Origin: a bacterium
Lineage (GTDB): Bacteria; Armatimonadota; Fimbriimonadia; Fimbriimonadales; Fimbriimonadaceae
DNA: 48,893 nt
Assembly: GCA_027485645.1 (NCBI GenBank)
Contig: JAIXQR010000006.1
Span: 1 to 48,893 of the forward strand
Direction: 5' to 3'
Under the pieces are notes generated by a model that had not been told where the DNA came from, ran no database searches, and saw only the letters and a list, made by a program, of their open reading frames with translations. A program made the position numbers and the translations under genes. Numbering within the stretch: the first letter of the stretch is position 1; each line of letters begins with the position of its first letter. This document shows, piece after piece, positions 34,409-42,012 of this stretch.

Positions 34409-35209
34409 ATGAGCATCAAACTTGTCGCGATCGACTTGGACGGAACTCTTCTCAATCATCGAAAAGAGATTCCGTCCGAAGTGGCGAGAGCGGTTCGAGA
34501 ATCGATCGCCAAAGGGATCCGAGTGATGCTGGCGAGCGGGCGGCTTTCGGTCAGCGTGCGGCACTATGCGGCCCAGCTTGAGCTTGCCGGGCCCCATATC
34601 TGCTGTAACGGTGCGGACATCGTGATGGGAACGGGCGAGATTCTGCACCACATCGAATTGCCGCTTTCTGAGGCACGAGTCTGTGCGGAGTTTGCGCTTG
34701 AAAACGGGCTTCAGATCAACATTTACACCGCGACAGAAGTCCTGTTCTTTGATCGATCGGAATGGACCGAGCGGTACTTGCAGCGCGTGCCGCACTTGAA
34801 TCCTCGGTTTATCGACTTGCCGGAACTGGACGATGTCAGCGTTTCGAAGGTCTTGCTGATGGACCATGCTGATCGCATTCCTTTGCACCGGGCACAGCTC
34901 ACGGGGCGCCTCAATCACGACCTTTGCCGAATCACCGAATCGGAGCCGGAGTACCTGGAAGTCTTGCCCGTTGGAGTCAGCAAAGGCGCAGCGCTCGCGC
35001 GGGTTGCCGAGTCGCTTGGAGTTCAGCAAAGTGAGACGGCAGCGATTGGCGACTACATGAACGATTTTGAAATGGTGGAGTGGGCTGGTTTTGGCGGAGC
35101 GATGGAAAACGCGACCCCTGCCCTAAAATCTATTGCAAACCTGATCGTTTCGACCAATGATAACCATGGGGTAGCAGAGTTTCTGGCTGCCGTCAGCGAA
35201 GTTCGCTGA
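34409..35209 (+). CDS. HAD-superfamily (Cof-type) hydrolase
   Basis: A 266-residue Cof/IIB subfamily HAD phosphatase. Motif I is LVAIDLDGTLL (nucleophile Asp and general acid Asp), motif II MLASGR, motif III KGAALARVAESL, and motif IV IGDYMNDFEM. The cap domain is of the alpha/beta C2B type. The substrate is probably a sugar phosphate or nucleotide. No operon partner is evident. Confidence 0.95.
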   Translation: MSIKLVAIDLDGTLLNHRKEIPSEVARAVRESIAKGIRVMLASGRLSVSVRHYAAQLELAGPHICCNGADIVMGTGEILHHIELPLSEARVCAEFALENGLQINIYTATEVLFFDRSEWTERYLQRVPHLNPRFIDLPELDDVSVSKVLLMDHADRIPLHRAQLTGRLNHDLCRITESEPEYLEVLPVGVSKGAALARVAESLGVQQSETAAIGDYMNDFEMVEWAGFGGAMENATPALKSIANLIVSTNDNHGVAEFLAAVSEVR

Positions 35210-35240
35210 TTCACACCACACAGAGCCAGGAGGGCACTAC

Positions 35241-36212
35241 ATGAAAGGAATCGGGAAAAAGCTTATTGCTGCGGGCGTTTTGTGCCTGTTCAGCGCCTTC
35301 GCGAATGCCGGGACTCTAACCGTGCAGTCCCCAACTGCCAACGCCTTCCTTGGGCAAACCAACACGCTGCGATTTATCATTACCGGGGCTAAGCTGGAAG
35401 TCACGGTGAAGGCTGAAATTACGGGGCCAACCGGAACAACGACCATCGAGCGCAAGTTCACGCCGGATGGCGACGGCGAGATTTCGAACAGCCTTTCGCT
35501 GAACTTTAGCGAGACGACCTTGGAAGGTGACTATTCGATCAAGGTTTCGGCGACCGAGCCTGCCAATACGTACGAACCAACCACGATTCCGGTCAAGGTC
35601 GACGTGAAGGCACCGAAGGTGCTCGAGTTCTATCCGGCCACGGGACAGCACAAGCGAGGCACAGTGAAAATTCGGGCCCGACTCCAGGAGCCGAACTTGA
35701 AGAGTTGGGAAGTCCTGGTCAACGATCAACCGATCGCGAACAACACGGGAAGCACTACCGACGTTTCGGTCGATTGGAATACGGCAGGTATCGCTCGAGA
35801 CGGGAATCAGTCGATCAGTTTGAAAGTTACGGATGAGGCAGGGAACGAAACTAGCCGGTCCGTAAACATCACGCTCGACCGAGTTCAGCCAACCGTGACC
35901 ATCGTATATCCGCAGGCTGGAAACCGCATTACACCGCAGACGACGATTCCGGTGATCGTCGATATTGCCGACGCCTCCACCAGTTCCGTGGACGTAACGG
36001 GGGTTGAAGTCGTGCTGCGAAGGATGGACGGGACCTACCTGGCAACAGTGGCCCGCGTTTCGATTACCAACCAGGGAAGTACGACCCTGCGATGGACCGG
36101 CCGAATTCGCAGTAGCATTCCGCTACCCAGTAAGTTTAAAGTTGTGGTGGACTGCATTGACAAGGCAGGAAACCGGGCGACGAAACAAGAAGTTTCAGTC
36201 ACCATCGGTTAG
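35241..36212 (+). CDS. Secreted Ig-like-domain protein
   Basis: A 323-residue exported protein with a signal peptide (KKLIAAGVLCLFSAFANAGT). Three beta-sandwich repeats are visible: residues ~25-125, ~130-215 and ~220-320, each of Ig-like/cadherin-like type (e.g. ISLKVTDEAGNETSRSVNIT and FKVVVDCIDKAGNRATKQEV). No catalytic motif. Excellent Shine-Dalgarno (CAGGAGGG). It is followed by a porin-like gene after ~47 bases and probably belongs to the same secreted-protein unit. Confidence 0.8.
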   Translation: MKGIGKKLIAAGVLCLFSAFANAGTLTVQSPTANAFLGQTNTLRFIITGAKLEVTVKAEITGPTGTTTIERKFTPDGDGEISNSLSLNFSETTLEGDYSIKVSATEPANTYEPTTIPVKVDVKAPKVLEFYPATGQHKRGTVKIRARLQEPNLKSWEVLVNDQPIANNTGSTTDVSVDWNTAGIARDGNQSISLKVTDEAGNETSRSVNITLDRVQPTVTIVYPQAGNRITPQTTIPVIVDIADASTSSVDVTGVEVVLRRMDGTYLATVARVSITNQGSTTLRWTGRIRSSIPLPSKFKVVVDCIDKAGNRATKQEVSVTIG

Positions 36213-36259
36213 TCGCGCCGTTCGACGTTCGCACGTCGTCCGGAATCAAGGAGAGATTG

Positions 36260-37426
36260 TTGACGAACAGGAAGTTCATCGCGTTCTATGGAACGTTTAT
36301 ATTGGTTGGATCGGCTTCGGCACAAGTGCCGGACCTTTTGAACGCGTTTGACTCGGGTGCCCGATCGCAAGGTGCTGGCGGTGCGCTCAATGGTGCGGCG
36401 GCCGACACTTACTCCACCGTTTACAATCCTGCCGGTCTTGGGTACGTCAATCGCCCGACGTTGCAGCTTGGACAGCGCAATCTTCCCTCGACCCGAACCG
36501 CGGTGACCGGAACATTTAACGATCAAAACCGTACAGCAACCCGGCGAAACGGAAGTACCAGCTTTGTCCATTTTGGCTACGCCATTCCTGGGAGTGCGAT
36601 TCGGAAGGGTGAGAAGGGAAGCTTCGGAGTCAGTTACAGCATTACCGGCCTAGTGGATGACCTCGCGACGGCCACCGGCGACCTGACTTTTGCCCCCGGT
36701 GTGCGGGTTCGCGACTTTACGGAGACCAAACGAGTCCGAACGGACTTCCTGTCCCTCGGCTATGGACGAACGAACGCTGCGGGCAATCTGGCCGTGGGTT
36801 ACGGCATCGTCTTCGCAAATCAATCTTTGACCTTCCGGCAGACGGGGGCTCTGGTCGATGGGAACGGCGATCCTATTTCGGGTGGTCCGTCGGTCATCAG
36901 CTTCCCGAATGTGAAATCTCAAACTTCGGGAGTCGGAGTCATGGCGGGTGTGCAGTATTCGCCGCCGAAAAACCCGAATGCCAGTTTCAACGCGAGCGTT
37001 CGCAGCCCGATTCGGGTTGGCGGCGGTGGATCAGGGGTTAACTTCAGCACGATTCCGGGCCGTTTGATGCTGGGCGCGGCACTTCGGTATGAGGGATACC
37101 GCAAGGGCAAAGATGACTATATGGTCATCGGCGCTAACACGCAGTTCTTCTTTGGTGGTCAAGGCAGCTCTGACTTTGAACGCGGGAGCCAGGCAGGGTT
37201 TGGGCTTGGTTTGGAATACAACTTCGACTTCGGGCGAACTCGGGTCCCGGTTCGGTTGGGCTACCAGACGATTGGATCGACGGGAACCGGCTACGACAGC
37301 TACCAGACCTTGACCTACGGAATCGGATATCAGCCGGGTGACGGTCGGTACACGATAGACTTCAGCTACGCGCGGCCCCGGTCTGGCGGGCAAGACACTT
37401 ACATTACGGCGACGTACCGATTTTAA
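36260..37426 (+). CDS. Outer-membrane porin-like beta-barrel (FadL/PorV-like)
   Basis: A 388-residue protein with a signal peptide ending near GSASAQ. The segment DSGARSQGAGGALNGAAADT, then YSTVYNPAGLGYV, is the N-terminal hatch seen in FadL/TodX and PorV-type barrels. Alternating strands follow, and the protein ends in ITATYRF with a terminal Phe. The start is TTG at 36260, spaced 6 bases from AAGGAG; the adjacent TTG at 36257 is too close to it. It is 2 bases upstream of the pseudo-caspase gene, so one transcript is likely. Confidence 0.78.
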   Translation: MTNRKFIAFYGTFILVGSASAQVPDLLNAFDSGARSQGAGGALNGAAADTYSTVYNPAGLGYVNRPTLQLGQRNLPSTRTAVTGTFNDQNRTATRRNGSTSFVHFGYAIPGSAIRKGEKGSFGVSYSITGLVDDLATATGDLTFAPGVRVRDFTETKRVRTDFLSLGYGRTNAAGNLAVGYGIVFANQSLTFRQTGALVDGNGDPISGGPSVISFPNVKSQTSGVGVMAGVQYSPPKNPNASFNASVRSPIRVGGGGSGVNFSTIPGRLMLGAALRYEGYRKGKDDYMVIGANTQFFFGGQGSSDFERGSQAGFGLGLEYNFDFGRTRVPVRLGYQTIGSTGTGYDSYQTLTYGIGYQPGDGRYTIDFSYARPRSGGQDTYITATYRF

Positions 37427-37428
37427 CC

Positions 37429-38793
37429 ATGCGAATTCTTCCTGTTCTTTGCGTTTTGATTCTGGCTTCGGTTGGGCACGCGCAGGCGTGGAAGGATAAC
37501 TATGAGCGCGGTCTGACGCTGGCAAAGGCGAACGACTGGTCTGCGGCGCGGATGGCCTTCAAGGACGCGCTTAAGACGCGTCCGAACGATGAGTCGATTG
37601 CGACCCCGTTTCCTGGACCGATTACCGAGCGCCGGGTCTGGCGCGGTGGATCCCCATATTCGGCGAACCTGTTGGCTGCGTATAGTGCCATTCGACAAGC
37701 CGCTCGCCTCGAAGAGAAGGCCGCTCAAGATGCACTGCTGAAGGAAGCGCAAACCGAACTTGAAAACTCGCTGACCAAGCGTCAGGCAGGAAGCAATGCC
37801 GTGTTCTTGCTGGGTGAGGTCTACACGATGCTCGGCTTGGCCGATAAGCGGGTTGAGCTTCAGCAGAAGGGGATCAACCGGAACTGGCGAGAAGATACCG
37901 AGATCATTGCGCCGGAGCAGATTGCGATTGTGAACCCGACCGGGAACTCTGCGACGACGCCTACGAATCCGCCCACCAACCCACCGACTAACCCTCCCAC
38001 GAACCCGCCAACGAATCCTCCGACGACTCCCGTGACCAATCCTAACGCGGGGACTACGGGGCAGGCACCGGTGGTGGGTGGAGTTCAGACGCTTTCGAAC
38101 AAGTTCGCCTTGATCATCGGTAACTCTGAATCGGGCCTGGGTGAGTTGAACTTGCCGTTTGCGGTGAACGACGCTCAGTTGGTCGCGCAGGAGATCAACA
38201 TGTATGGCGGCTACCCGAAGGAGAACATCGTGGTGGTCGAGAACGCCACCGCCGATGTCATGCGGCAGAAGATGACGGAGCTGGCGGCGCGAGTGCCGGC
38301 CAAAGCTACCGTGATGATTTACTTTAGCGGCGTTGGATCGAACGTGAACGATCGGGACTACTTGGCGGGTACGGATGCCACTGGTTTGTTGGATACGGCC
38401 CATATGCTCTCGAAGGCAGAGCTGTACCAAGCCTTTGCCGCGCGGGAAGCCGTTGTGTTTGGCTTCTTCCAGGCGAACCGGCCAGAGCGAACTCCGACCC
38501 GCGTGTTTGGCTACGAGCTGCCGACGGCCGGGGCGTATTCGCAGTGCCAGGCGACTTTTGCGGGTGGATCGGTTTATAGCTTGGTGCGGAACGGGAAGCC
38601 GGTCGGCGTTTACACCGATGCGTTTGTCGCGGTTCTTCGTGAGTTCCGGACCAACCAGATTCCGATTATCGAGTTCGGCTGGAAGGTTTTCTACAGGGCT
38701 CGACGTGGCGAGAACGGCACGACCGGCGGCAGCGCGGTCCAAGCTCCGACTTTGCCTGAGTTGAACCTGTTGGGTTCAGACGCGCGCTTTTAG
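37429..38793 (+). CDS. Secreted caspase-fold protein with lost catalytic residues
   Basis: A 454-residue exported protein. After a signal peptide (PVLCVLILASVGHAQA) come a TPR-like repeat region (YERGLTLAKANDWSAARMAF and onward), a proline-rich linker of five NPPT units (~residues 179-198), then a peptidase C14 (metacaspase-like) domain starting FALIIGNSESGLGELNLPFA. In active members the strand after the linker reads YFSGHG; here it reads YFSGVG, so the His is replaced by Val. The expected D-A-C-x-S-G reads VFGFFQANRPE, with no Cys. The domain therefore looks catalytically dead and may be a binding module. It overlaps coaX by 18 bases in the opposite direction. Confidence 0.8.
   Translation: MRILPVLCVLILASVGHAQAWKDNYERGLTLAKANDWSAARMAFKDALKTRPNDESIATPFPGPITERRVWRGGSPYSANLLAAYSAIRQAARLEEKAAQDALLKEAQTELENSLTKRQAGSNAVFLLGEVYTMLGLADKRVELQQKGINRNWREDTEIIAPEQIAIVNPTGNSATTPTNPPTNPPTNPPTNPPTNPPTTPVTNPNAGTTGQAPVVGGVQTLSNKFALIIGNSESGLGELNLPFAVNDAQLVAQEINMYGGYPKENIVVVENATADVMRQKMTELAARVPAKATVMIYFSGVGSNVNDRDYLAGTDATGLLDTAHMLSKAELYQAFAAREAVVFGFFQANRPERTPTRVFGYELPTAGAYSQCQATFAGGSVYSLVRNGKPVGVYTDAFVAVLREFRTNQIPIIEFGWKVFYRARRGENGTTGGSAVQAPTLPELNLLGSDARF
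37963..38022 (+). repeat. Five 12-base repeats encoding (Thr-Asn-Pro-Pro)5
   Basis: Five tandem 12-base units encode the linker of the pseudo-caspase. The units differ at third codon positions while the peptide is identical, so selection appears to hold the TNPP sequence rather than recent slippage having made it. Confidence 0.8.
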
Positions 38794-39549
38794 TCGCTCG
38801 TAGGCGAGCACCAGGCCGTCGAGGGTTAGGCTTGGCTCATACGAGTTGATGCAGTCGCAGAGATCGAGGAACAATCCGCCGAGTCCACCGGTGGAGATGA
38901 CCTTGGCGTTGCATCCCAGCTCCTTTTGAATCTCGTGCGCAAGGCGGTCGATGGATCCGGCGTAGCCGAGCATGATTCCGCTTTGGAGGGCGGACACGGT
39001 GTTTCTTCCGATGGCGGTTGCGGGCGGGCGGAATTCGACGCTCGGGAGCTTCGCGGCCCTTTGGAAGAGGGCGTTGGCCGAGAGTTGGACTCCGGGCAGG
39101 ATCGCGCCGCCGACATAGTCACCTTTGGCATCGATGGTGTCGAAGGTCGTTGCGGTGCCGAGGTCGACGACAATGATCGGCGGCTCGAAGCGGGCCAGGG
39201 CGGCGATGGCATTCGCAATGCGGTCGGACCCGACGGCGTGCGGCGGGTCGTAGGTGACGGTTAGGCCGACATCGGCGCCGGTGGTTAGGAACTGAAGCTT
39301 CGTGTCGAGATGCTTCTGGGTGAGCTTCGAGAGCGAGTCGTTGATTCCGGGCACGACGGAGGCGCAGATGGCGCCGTCGATGCTCCAGGGGATGCCTTTG
39401 AGCAGGAACAGGCCGCTGAGCCAGGAGGCGAGTTCGTCCTCCGTGGTTTGGATGTTGGTGGTCCTCCGCCAGGTTGCGAGCCAAGTGGATTCGTCCCAGA
39501 GTCCGAAGACGGTGTGGGTGTTTCCGACGTCGATGGCAAGAAGGTTCAC
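38776..39549 (-). CDS. coaX: Type III pantothenate kinase
   Basis: Phosphorylates pantothenate in the first step of CoA synthesis. The 257-residue protein has the ASKHA-fold motifs: LLAIDVGNTHTVFGLW at the N-terminus (phosphate 1), the dimer/substrate GSDRIANAIAAL, VVDLGTATTFDTI, GGAILPGVQLSANAL and STGGLGGLF. The ATG gives MNLLAIDVGN. It converges with the pseudo-caspase gene, overlapping its 3' end by 18 bases. Confidence 0.96.
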   Translation of the reverse strand: MNLLAIDVGNTHTVFGLWDESTWLATWRRTTNIQTTEDELASWLSGLFLLKGIPWSIDGAICASVVPGINDSLSKLTQKHLDTKLQFLTTGADVGLTVTYDPPHAVGSDRIANAIAALARFEPPIIVVDLGTATTFDTIDAKGDYVGGAILPGVQLSANALFQRAAKLPSVEFRPPATAIGRNTVSALQSGIMLGYAGSIDRLAHEIQKELGCNAKVISTGGLGGLFLDLCDCINSYEPSLTLDGLVLAYERLKARV

Positions 39550-39650
39550 CCCTTATTTTGGCTCGGGGGACTTTGGGGGCGCTTTGTGCTTCGCGCTTTG
39601 GGTGGCTTTGCATGGCTTTGAGTAGCTGGGGAGGGCGGTTGGGGCATAGT

Positions 39651-39684
39651 GTAATTAACGTTCCCCCCCAGACGGATTAATTAC
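39651..39684. repeat. AT-rich inverted repeat at the 3' end of the RepA-like gene
   Basis: GTAATTAA and TTAATTAC are perfect 8-bp arms separated by about 17 bases (C-rich centre); the right arm overlaps the stop codon of the ATPase gene. Coordinates may be off by one base. AT-rich arms rule out a strong terminator; a protein-binding or recombination site at the border of the accessory region is possible. Confidence 0.4.
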
Positions 39685-40685
39685 TTACAGCCCATGCTAG
39701 GTTCAATTTCCTCTTCGACCAAGGCGTAGGGGCGGGACTGGGAGGTGGAGGTTAGGGGCATGGTTCTGCCTTTTCGGCTGAGGACGCTTAGGGTTACGCG
39801 GACGGATTCGTATTTCAGCCCAAGGGCTTCGGAGATTTCGGCGGCGGTGGCGGGGCCTTCTTTCAGGAAATTCATGATTTGCTCGGTGTTGGTTTGCGGG
39901 CGTTCGGCGGTGGTTTCGTCGGCGAGACGCCAATCGAAGAAGCCGTGGCTTTCGACCTCGACTCGGGACGGTGGGGCAGGGTGGCGGCCCTGGCCGTGGA
40001 TGGCGTAGCGGCGCGGGTTTTCACCGGTCCCGATTCTTTCAAAGAAGAGATGGGTGCTGCTGGTGGCGAGGATTTGGGCGGAATCGGCGAAGCGTTCGGG
40101 GTAGTAGCCCCGGTGGGCGCTTTTGGTGAGGTGGTGCAGGACGAGGGTGGCGCAGCCGAAGTAGTAGCTCCACTGGCTGATTTTTGCCATGATGTGTCGA
40201 GCGGACTGGTTGTCGGCGAGGTTGGTACGTTCGACGGCGGCCTGTAGGCAGTCGATGACGACAAGCTTCGCACCGAGCTTCATTGCTTCGACATAGACGT
40301 AGTGGGTTCGGTCTTTGTCGGGTTCGTATTTGGGCTGGTTTAGGAAGCAATCGGGGTCGTCGAGGCGGGGGATTCCGCGGCGGTAGCCGATGTAGAACGG
40401 GTCTTCAGGGGTGAGTCCAGCGTGAAGAGGAATTCGCTCGCGCGGCGTTTCTTCGTGGGCGCACCATACGACAGGAGCGGCTTCTAGCTTGTGGCCAAGG
40501 AAGGATTCGCCTCGGCACAGGGCGCGGGCAAGGGCGGTGGCGAAGACGGTCTTTCCGACCTTGGGGGCGCTGGCGAGGACGACCATGCCGAGGGTGGGGA
40601 TGAGGTTGGGGACGAGCCAGTCGGGCTCGGCGGTGTGGGCGTGGTTGGACGGTTCTCCGGCACGCTCAAGGAAAATGGGTCGCAT
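39681..40685 (-). CDS. RepA/AAA_25-type RecA-fold ATPase with C-terminal winged helix
   Basis: A 334-residue P-loop protein. Walker A is ASAPKVGKTVFATALA; VVWCAHEETPRERI resembles the second motif of RepA-like hexameric helicases; Walker B is KLVVIDCLQ; LVLHHLTKS carries the His-rich sensor of this group. The fold matches plasmid/phage RepA (RSF1010 type) and KaiC/DnaB-like proteins. Residues ~265-325 form a winged-helix (QIMNFLKEGPATAAEISEAL, then GLKYESVRVTLSVLSRKG), so it may bind DNA. This makes a mobile-element or replication/defence role plausible. It is divergent from the GRIFG-family array. No primase or replicon partner is next to it. Confidence 0.82.
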   Translation of the reverse strand: MRPIFLERAGEPSNHAHTAEPDWLVPNLIPTLGMVVLASAPKVGKTVFATALARALCRGESFLGHKLEAAPVVWCAHEETPRERIPLHAGLTPEDPFYIGYRRGIPRLDDPDCFLNQPKYEPDKDRTHYVYVEAMKLGAKLVVIDCLQAAVERTNLADNQSARHIMAKISQWSYYFGCATLVLHHLTKSAHRGYYPERFADSAQILATSSTHLFFERIGTGENPRRYAIHGQGRHPAPPSRVEVESHGFFDWRLADETTAERPQTNTEQIMNFLKEGPATAAEISEALGLKYESVRVTLSVLSRKGRTMPLTSTSQSRPYALVEEEIEPSMGCK

Positions 40686-40742
40686 ACCTTATGGGGGCGT
40701 TGAGAGGGGAAAAGTCAACTAGAGATTTTCGGCGTTCGCGGC

Positions 40743-40771
40743 TTGACAATCAAGCCTGTGTCTGATACCGT
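40743..40771 (+). promoter_or_regulatory. Sigma-70 promoter of the small-protein array
   Basis: A perfect TTGACA (40743-40748) is followed after 17 bases by TACCGT (40766-40771). The expected start point is about 40778, leaving a leader of only a few bases before the ATG at 40784, with no Shine-Dalgarno, so the first gene is nearly leaderless. Confidence 0.7.
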
Positions 40772-40783
40772 TAGTTGGGCACT

Positions 40784-41044
40784 ATGGCAAAGAAACGCTC
40801 ATATCGTGCGGAGCTTCGTGCCATCCGGCGTGAACGAGAGTTTGCTCGTATAGACGCGAAGCTCGATCGGAAATACGAAGATCTTCTGAAGGCGGAACTA
40901 GAAAGTATTGAGCGCGAAAAGCGGGTTCGCAATTGTGCGTCCGACATCAGGTCTGGACGTATCTTCGGCTTCTGGGCTGGTAAAGCCGACCTCGGACGCA
41001 TGGCAACGCCGGCAGGCGAACTGAGAAAGCTACCTAAGCCTTGA
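40784..41044 (+). CDS. GRIFG-family small protein, copy A
   Basis: An 86-residue, strongly charged protein that I do not recognise. Residues 1-55 are mostly Arg/Lys/Glu, probably one long helix (RREREFARIDAKLDRKYEDL, KAELESIEREKRVRN). The C-terminus carries SGRIFGFWAGKADLGRMATP, then AGELRKL. The two genes downstream share the same tail and part of the helix, so this is a real gene family. No signal or membrane segment. The ATG is 13 bases after a good -10 box. Confidence 0.8.
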   Translation: MAKKRSYRAELRAIRREREFARIDAKLDRKYEDLLKAELESIEREKRVRNCASDIRSGRIFGFWAGKADLGRMATPAGELRKLPKP

Positions 41045-41092
41045 ACTGGTACGACGATGATGTGATCATGATGAGCAACTCTAAGCCCACAT

Positions 41093-41250
41093 GAGCGCAT
41101 TGAGCAGGATTATTGCAATCGCTGTAGCAAGCTTATCTATTCGGAAATTGAGAGCGTAGAGCGACGGATGGTATAGCGCAATACTTGGACCGGCAGCAAG
41201 GCCAGGCGTAAAATCGGTTTATCGGCTCGGAAGTCCGAGTAATGGGGTGG
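41093..41250 (+). pseudogene. Degenerate GRIFG-family copy B
   Basis: In frame this reads ERIEQDYCNRCSKLIYSEIE SVERRMV and then a stop, closely matching ERIEQDNDNRYRKLIKAELE SVERLKR of copy D. Further down, CGGAAGTCCGAGTAATGGG still resembles the DNA for the WAGKSDLG tail in copy D, but it is out of frame and damaged. No start codon is in the right place. I read this as a decayed fourth copy between A and C. Confidence 0.65.
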
Positions 41251-41330
41251 AGTGGAGTGCAGGAATAACTAAGGGAACTGATATACGGACAGGTATCAAG
41301 CGAGGATGGGGGGCGAACAAGGAGGAACGC

Positions 41331-41564
41331 ATGAAGAAAGAAGAGCGCAGAGAACTAAACAGATTGCTTCGGCAGCGGAAGCTTGAAAGAGCCGAAATTG
41401 AAAGAGTTGTCCGAGAGAAAATGCACCGGGCTGCTAATGGAGCAATTTCGGACGGACGCATTTTTGGTTTTTGGGCTGGAAAATCTGACCTCGGACGAAT
41501 GGCCACGCCTGCCTTTGAGTTGCGCAAGTCGTTTAAATCTGGCACGGACGCGACAAAGGAGTGA
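41331..41564 (+). CDS. GRIFG-family small protein, copy C
   Basis: A 77-residue protein. Start ATG at 41331 is fixed by the excellent Shine-Dalgarno AAGGAGG 5 bases upstream; an earlier GTG has none. The N-terminal ~35 residues are a basic helix (KKEERRELNRLLRQRKLERA), and the tail reads DGRIFGFWAGKSDLGRMATP, then AFELRKSFKS. Its helix differs from copies A and D, but the tail is almost identical although codons differ, so the tail is under selection. Its stop overlaps the GTG of copy D (GTGA). Confidence 0.85.
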   Translation: MKKEERRELNRLLRQRKLERAEIERVVREKMHRAANGAISDGRIFGFWAGKSDLGRMATPAFELRKSFKSGTDATKE

Positions 41565-41779
41565 TCGGGGGGAAGAAACGGTTAACCCGCCCAGAGCGCA
41601 TCGAACAGGATAACGACAATCGCTACCGCAAGCTTATCAAGGCGGAGCTTGAAAGCGTAGAGCGCCTGAAGCGATTTCGGAATTCTGGGGCCAAGAGTAA
41701 GTCGGGGCGCATCTTTGGCTTGTGGGCGGGGAAGTCCGATCTCGGGCGGATGGCCACGCCTACTAGGGAGTTGGGTTAG
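41561..41779 (+). CDS. GRIFG-family small protein, copy D
   Basis: A 72-residue protein starting with GTG in a 4-base overlap with copy C; AAAGGA precedes it. Helix part RPERIEQDNDNRYRKLIKAE, then LESVERLKRFRNS, matches copy A (KAELES.ER.KR.RN). The tail is SGRIFGLWAGKSDLGRMATP, then TRELG, ending shortly afterwards. Function unknown. The restriction enzyme gene starts 234 bases downstream. Confidence 0.85.
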   Translation: MIGGKKRLTRPERIEQDNDNRYRKLIKAELESVERLKRFRNSGAKSKSGRIFGLWAGKSDLGRMATPTRELG

Positions 41780-42012
41780 CGGATCGAACCCTGATCAAAC
41801 ACCTTTCGGCGCTGTCAAGGCCGACAAGCGGACTGGGCCCGCTCGGAACAGGCAACATGATCACGGAAAAGCAACGATGCACGAAAATGCAGGGCACTCG
41901 CGACGGCTCTAGTAAAGGCACGTGCTCAAGATGACCGAGAAGTGAACGGAGATTGTTCATACTCGAAGACCTTCACTTGGAAGAGTTTGCCCAAAGTCAC
42001 GAAACAGGAAAC
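41780..42012. other. Gap between the GRIFG array and the restriction gene, no gene seen
   Basis: No convincing coding region or terminator is visible. The restriction gene's reading frame is open for 60 bases upstream of the chosen start, but has no good start site. Whether the array and the restriction gene share a transcript cannot be settled from sequence. Confidence 0.4.

Noticed and set aside
37963-38022. CRISPR-like or minisatellite array
   Set aside because: The 12-base units are in frame, encode NPPT linker residues and have no spacers.
41247-41330. 28-residue N-terminal extension of GRIFG copy C
   Set aside because: The upstream GTG has no ribosome binding site, while the ATG at 41331 has an excellent one, and the extension overlaps decayed copy B DNA.
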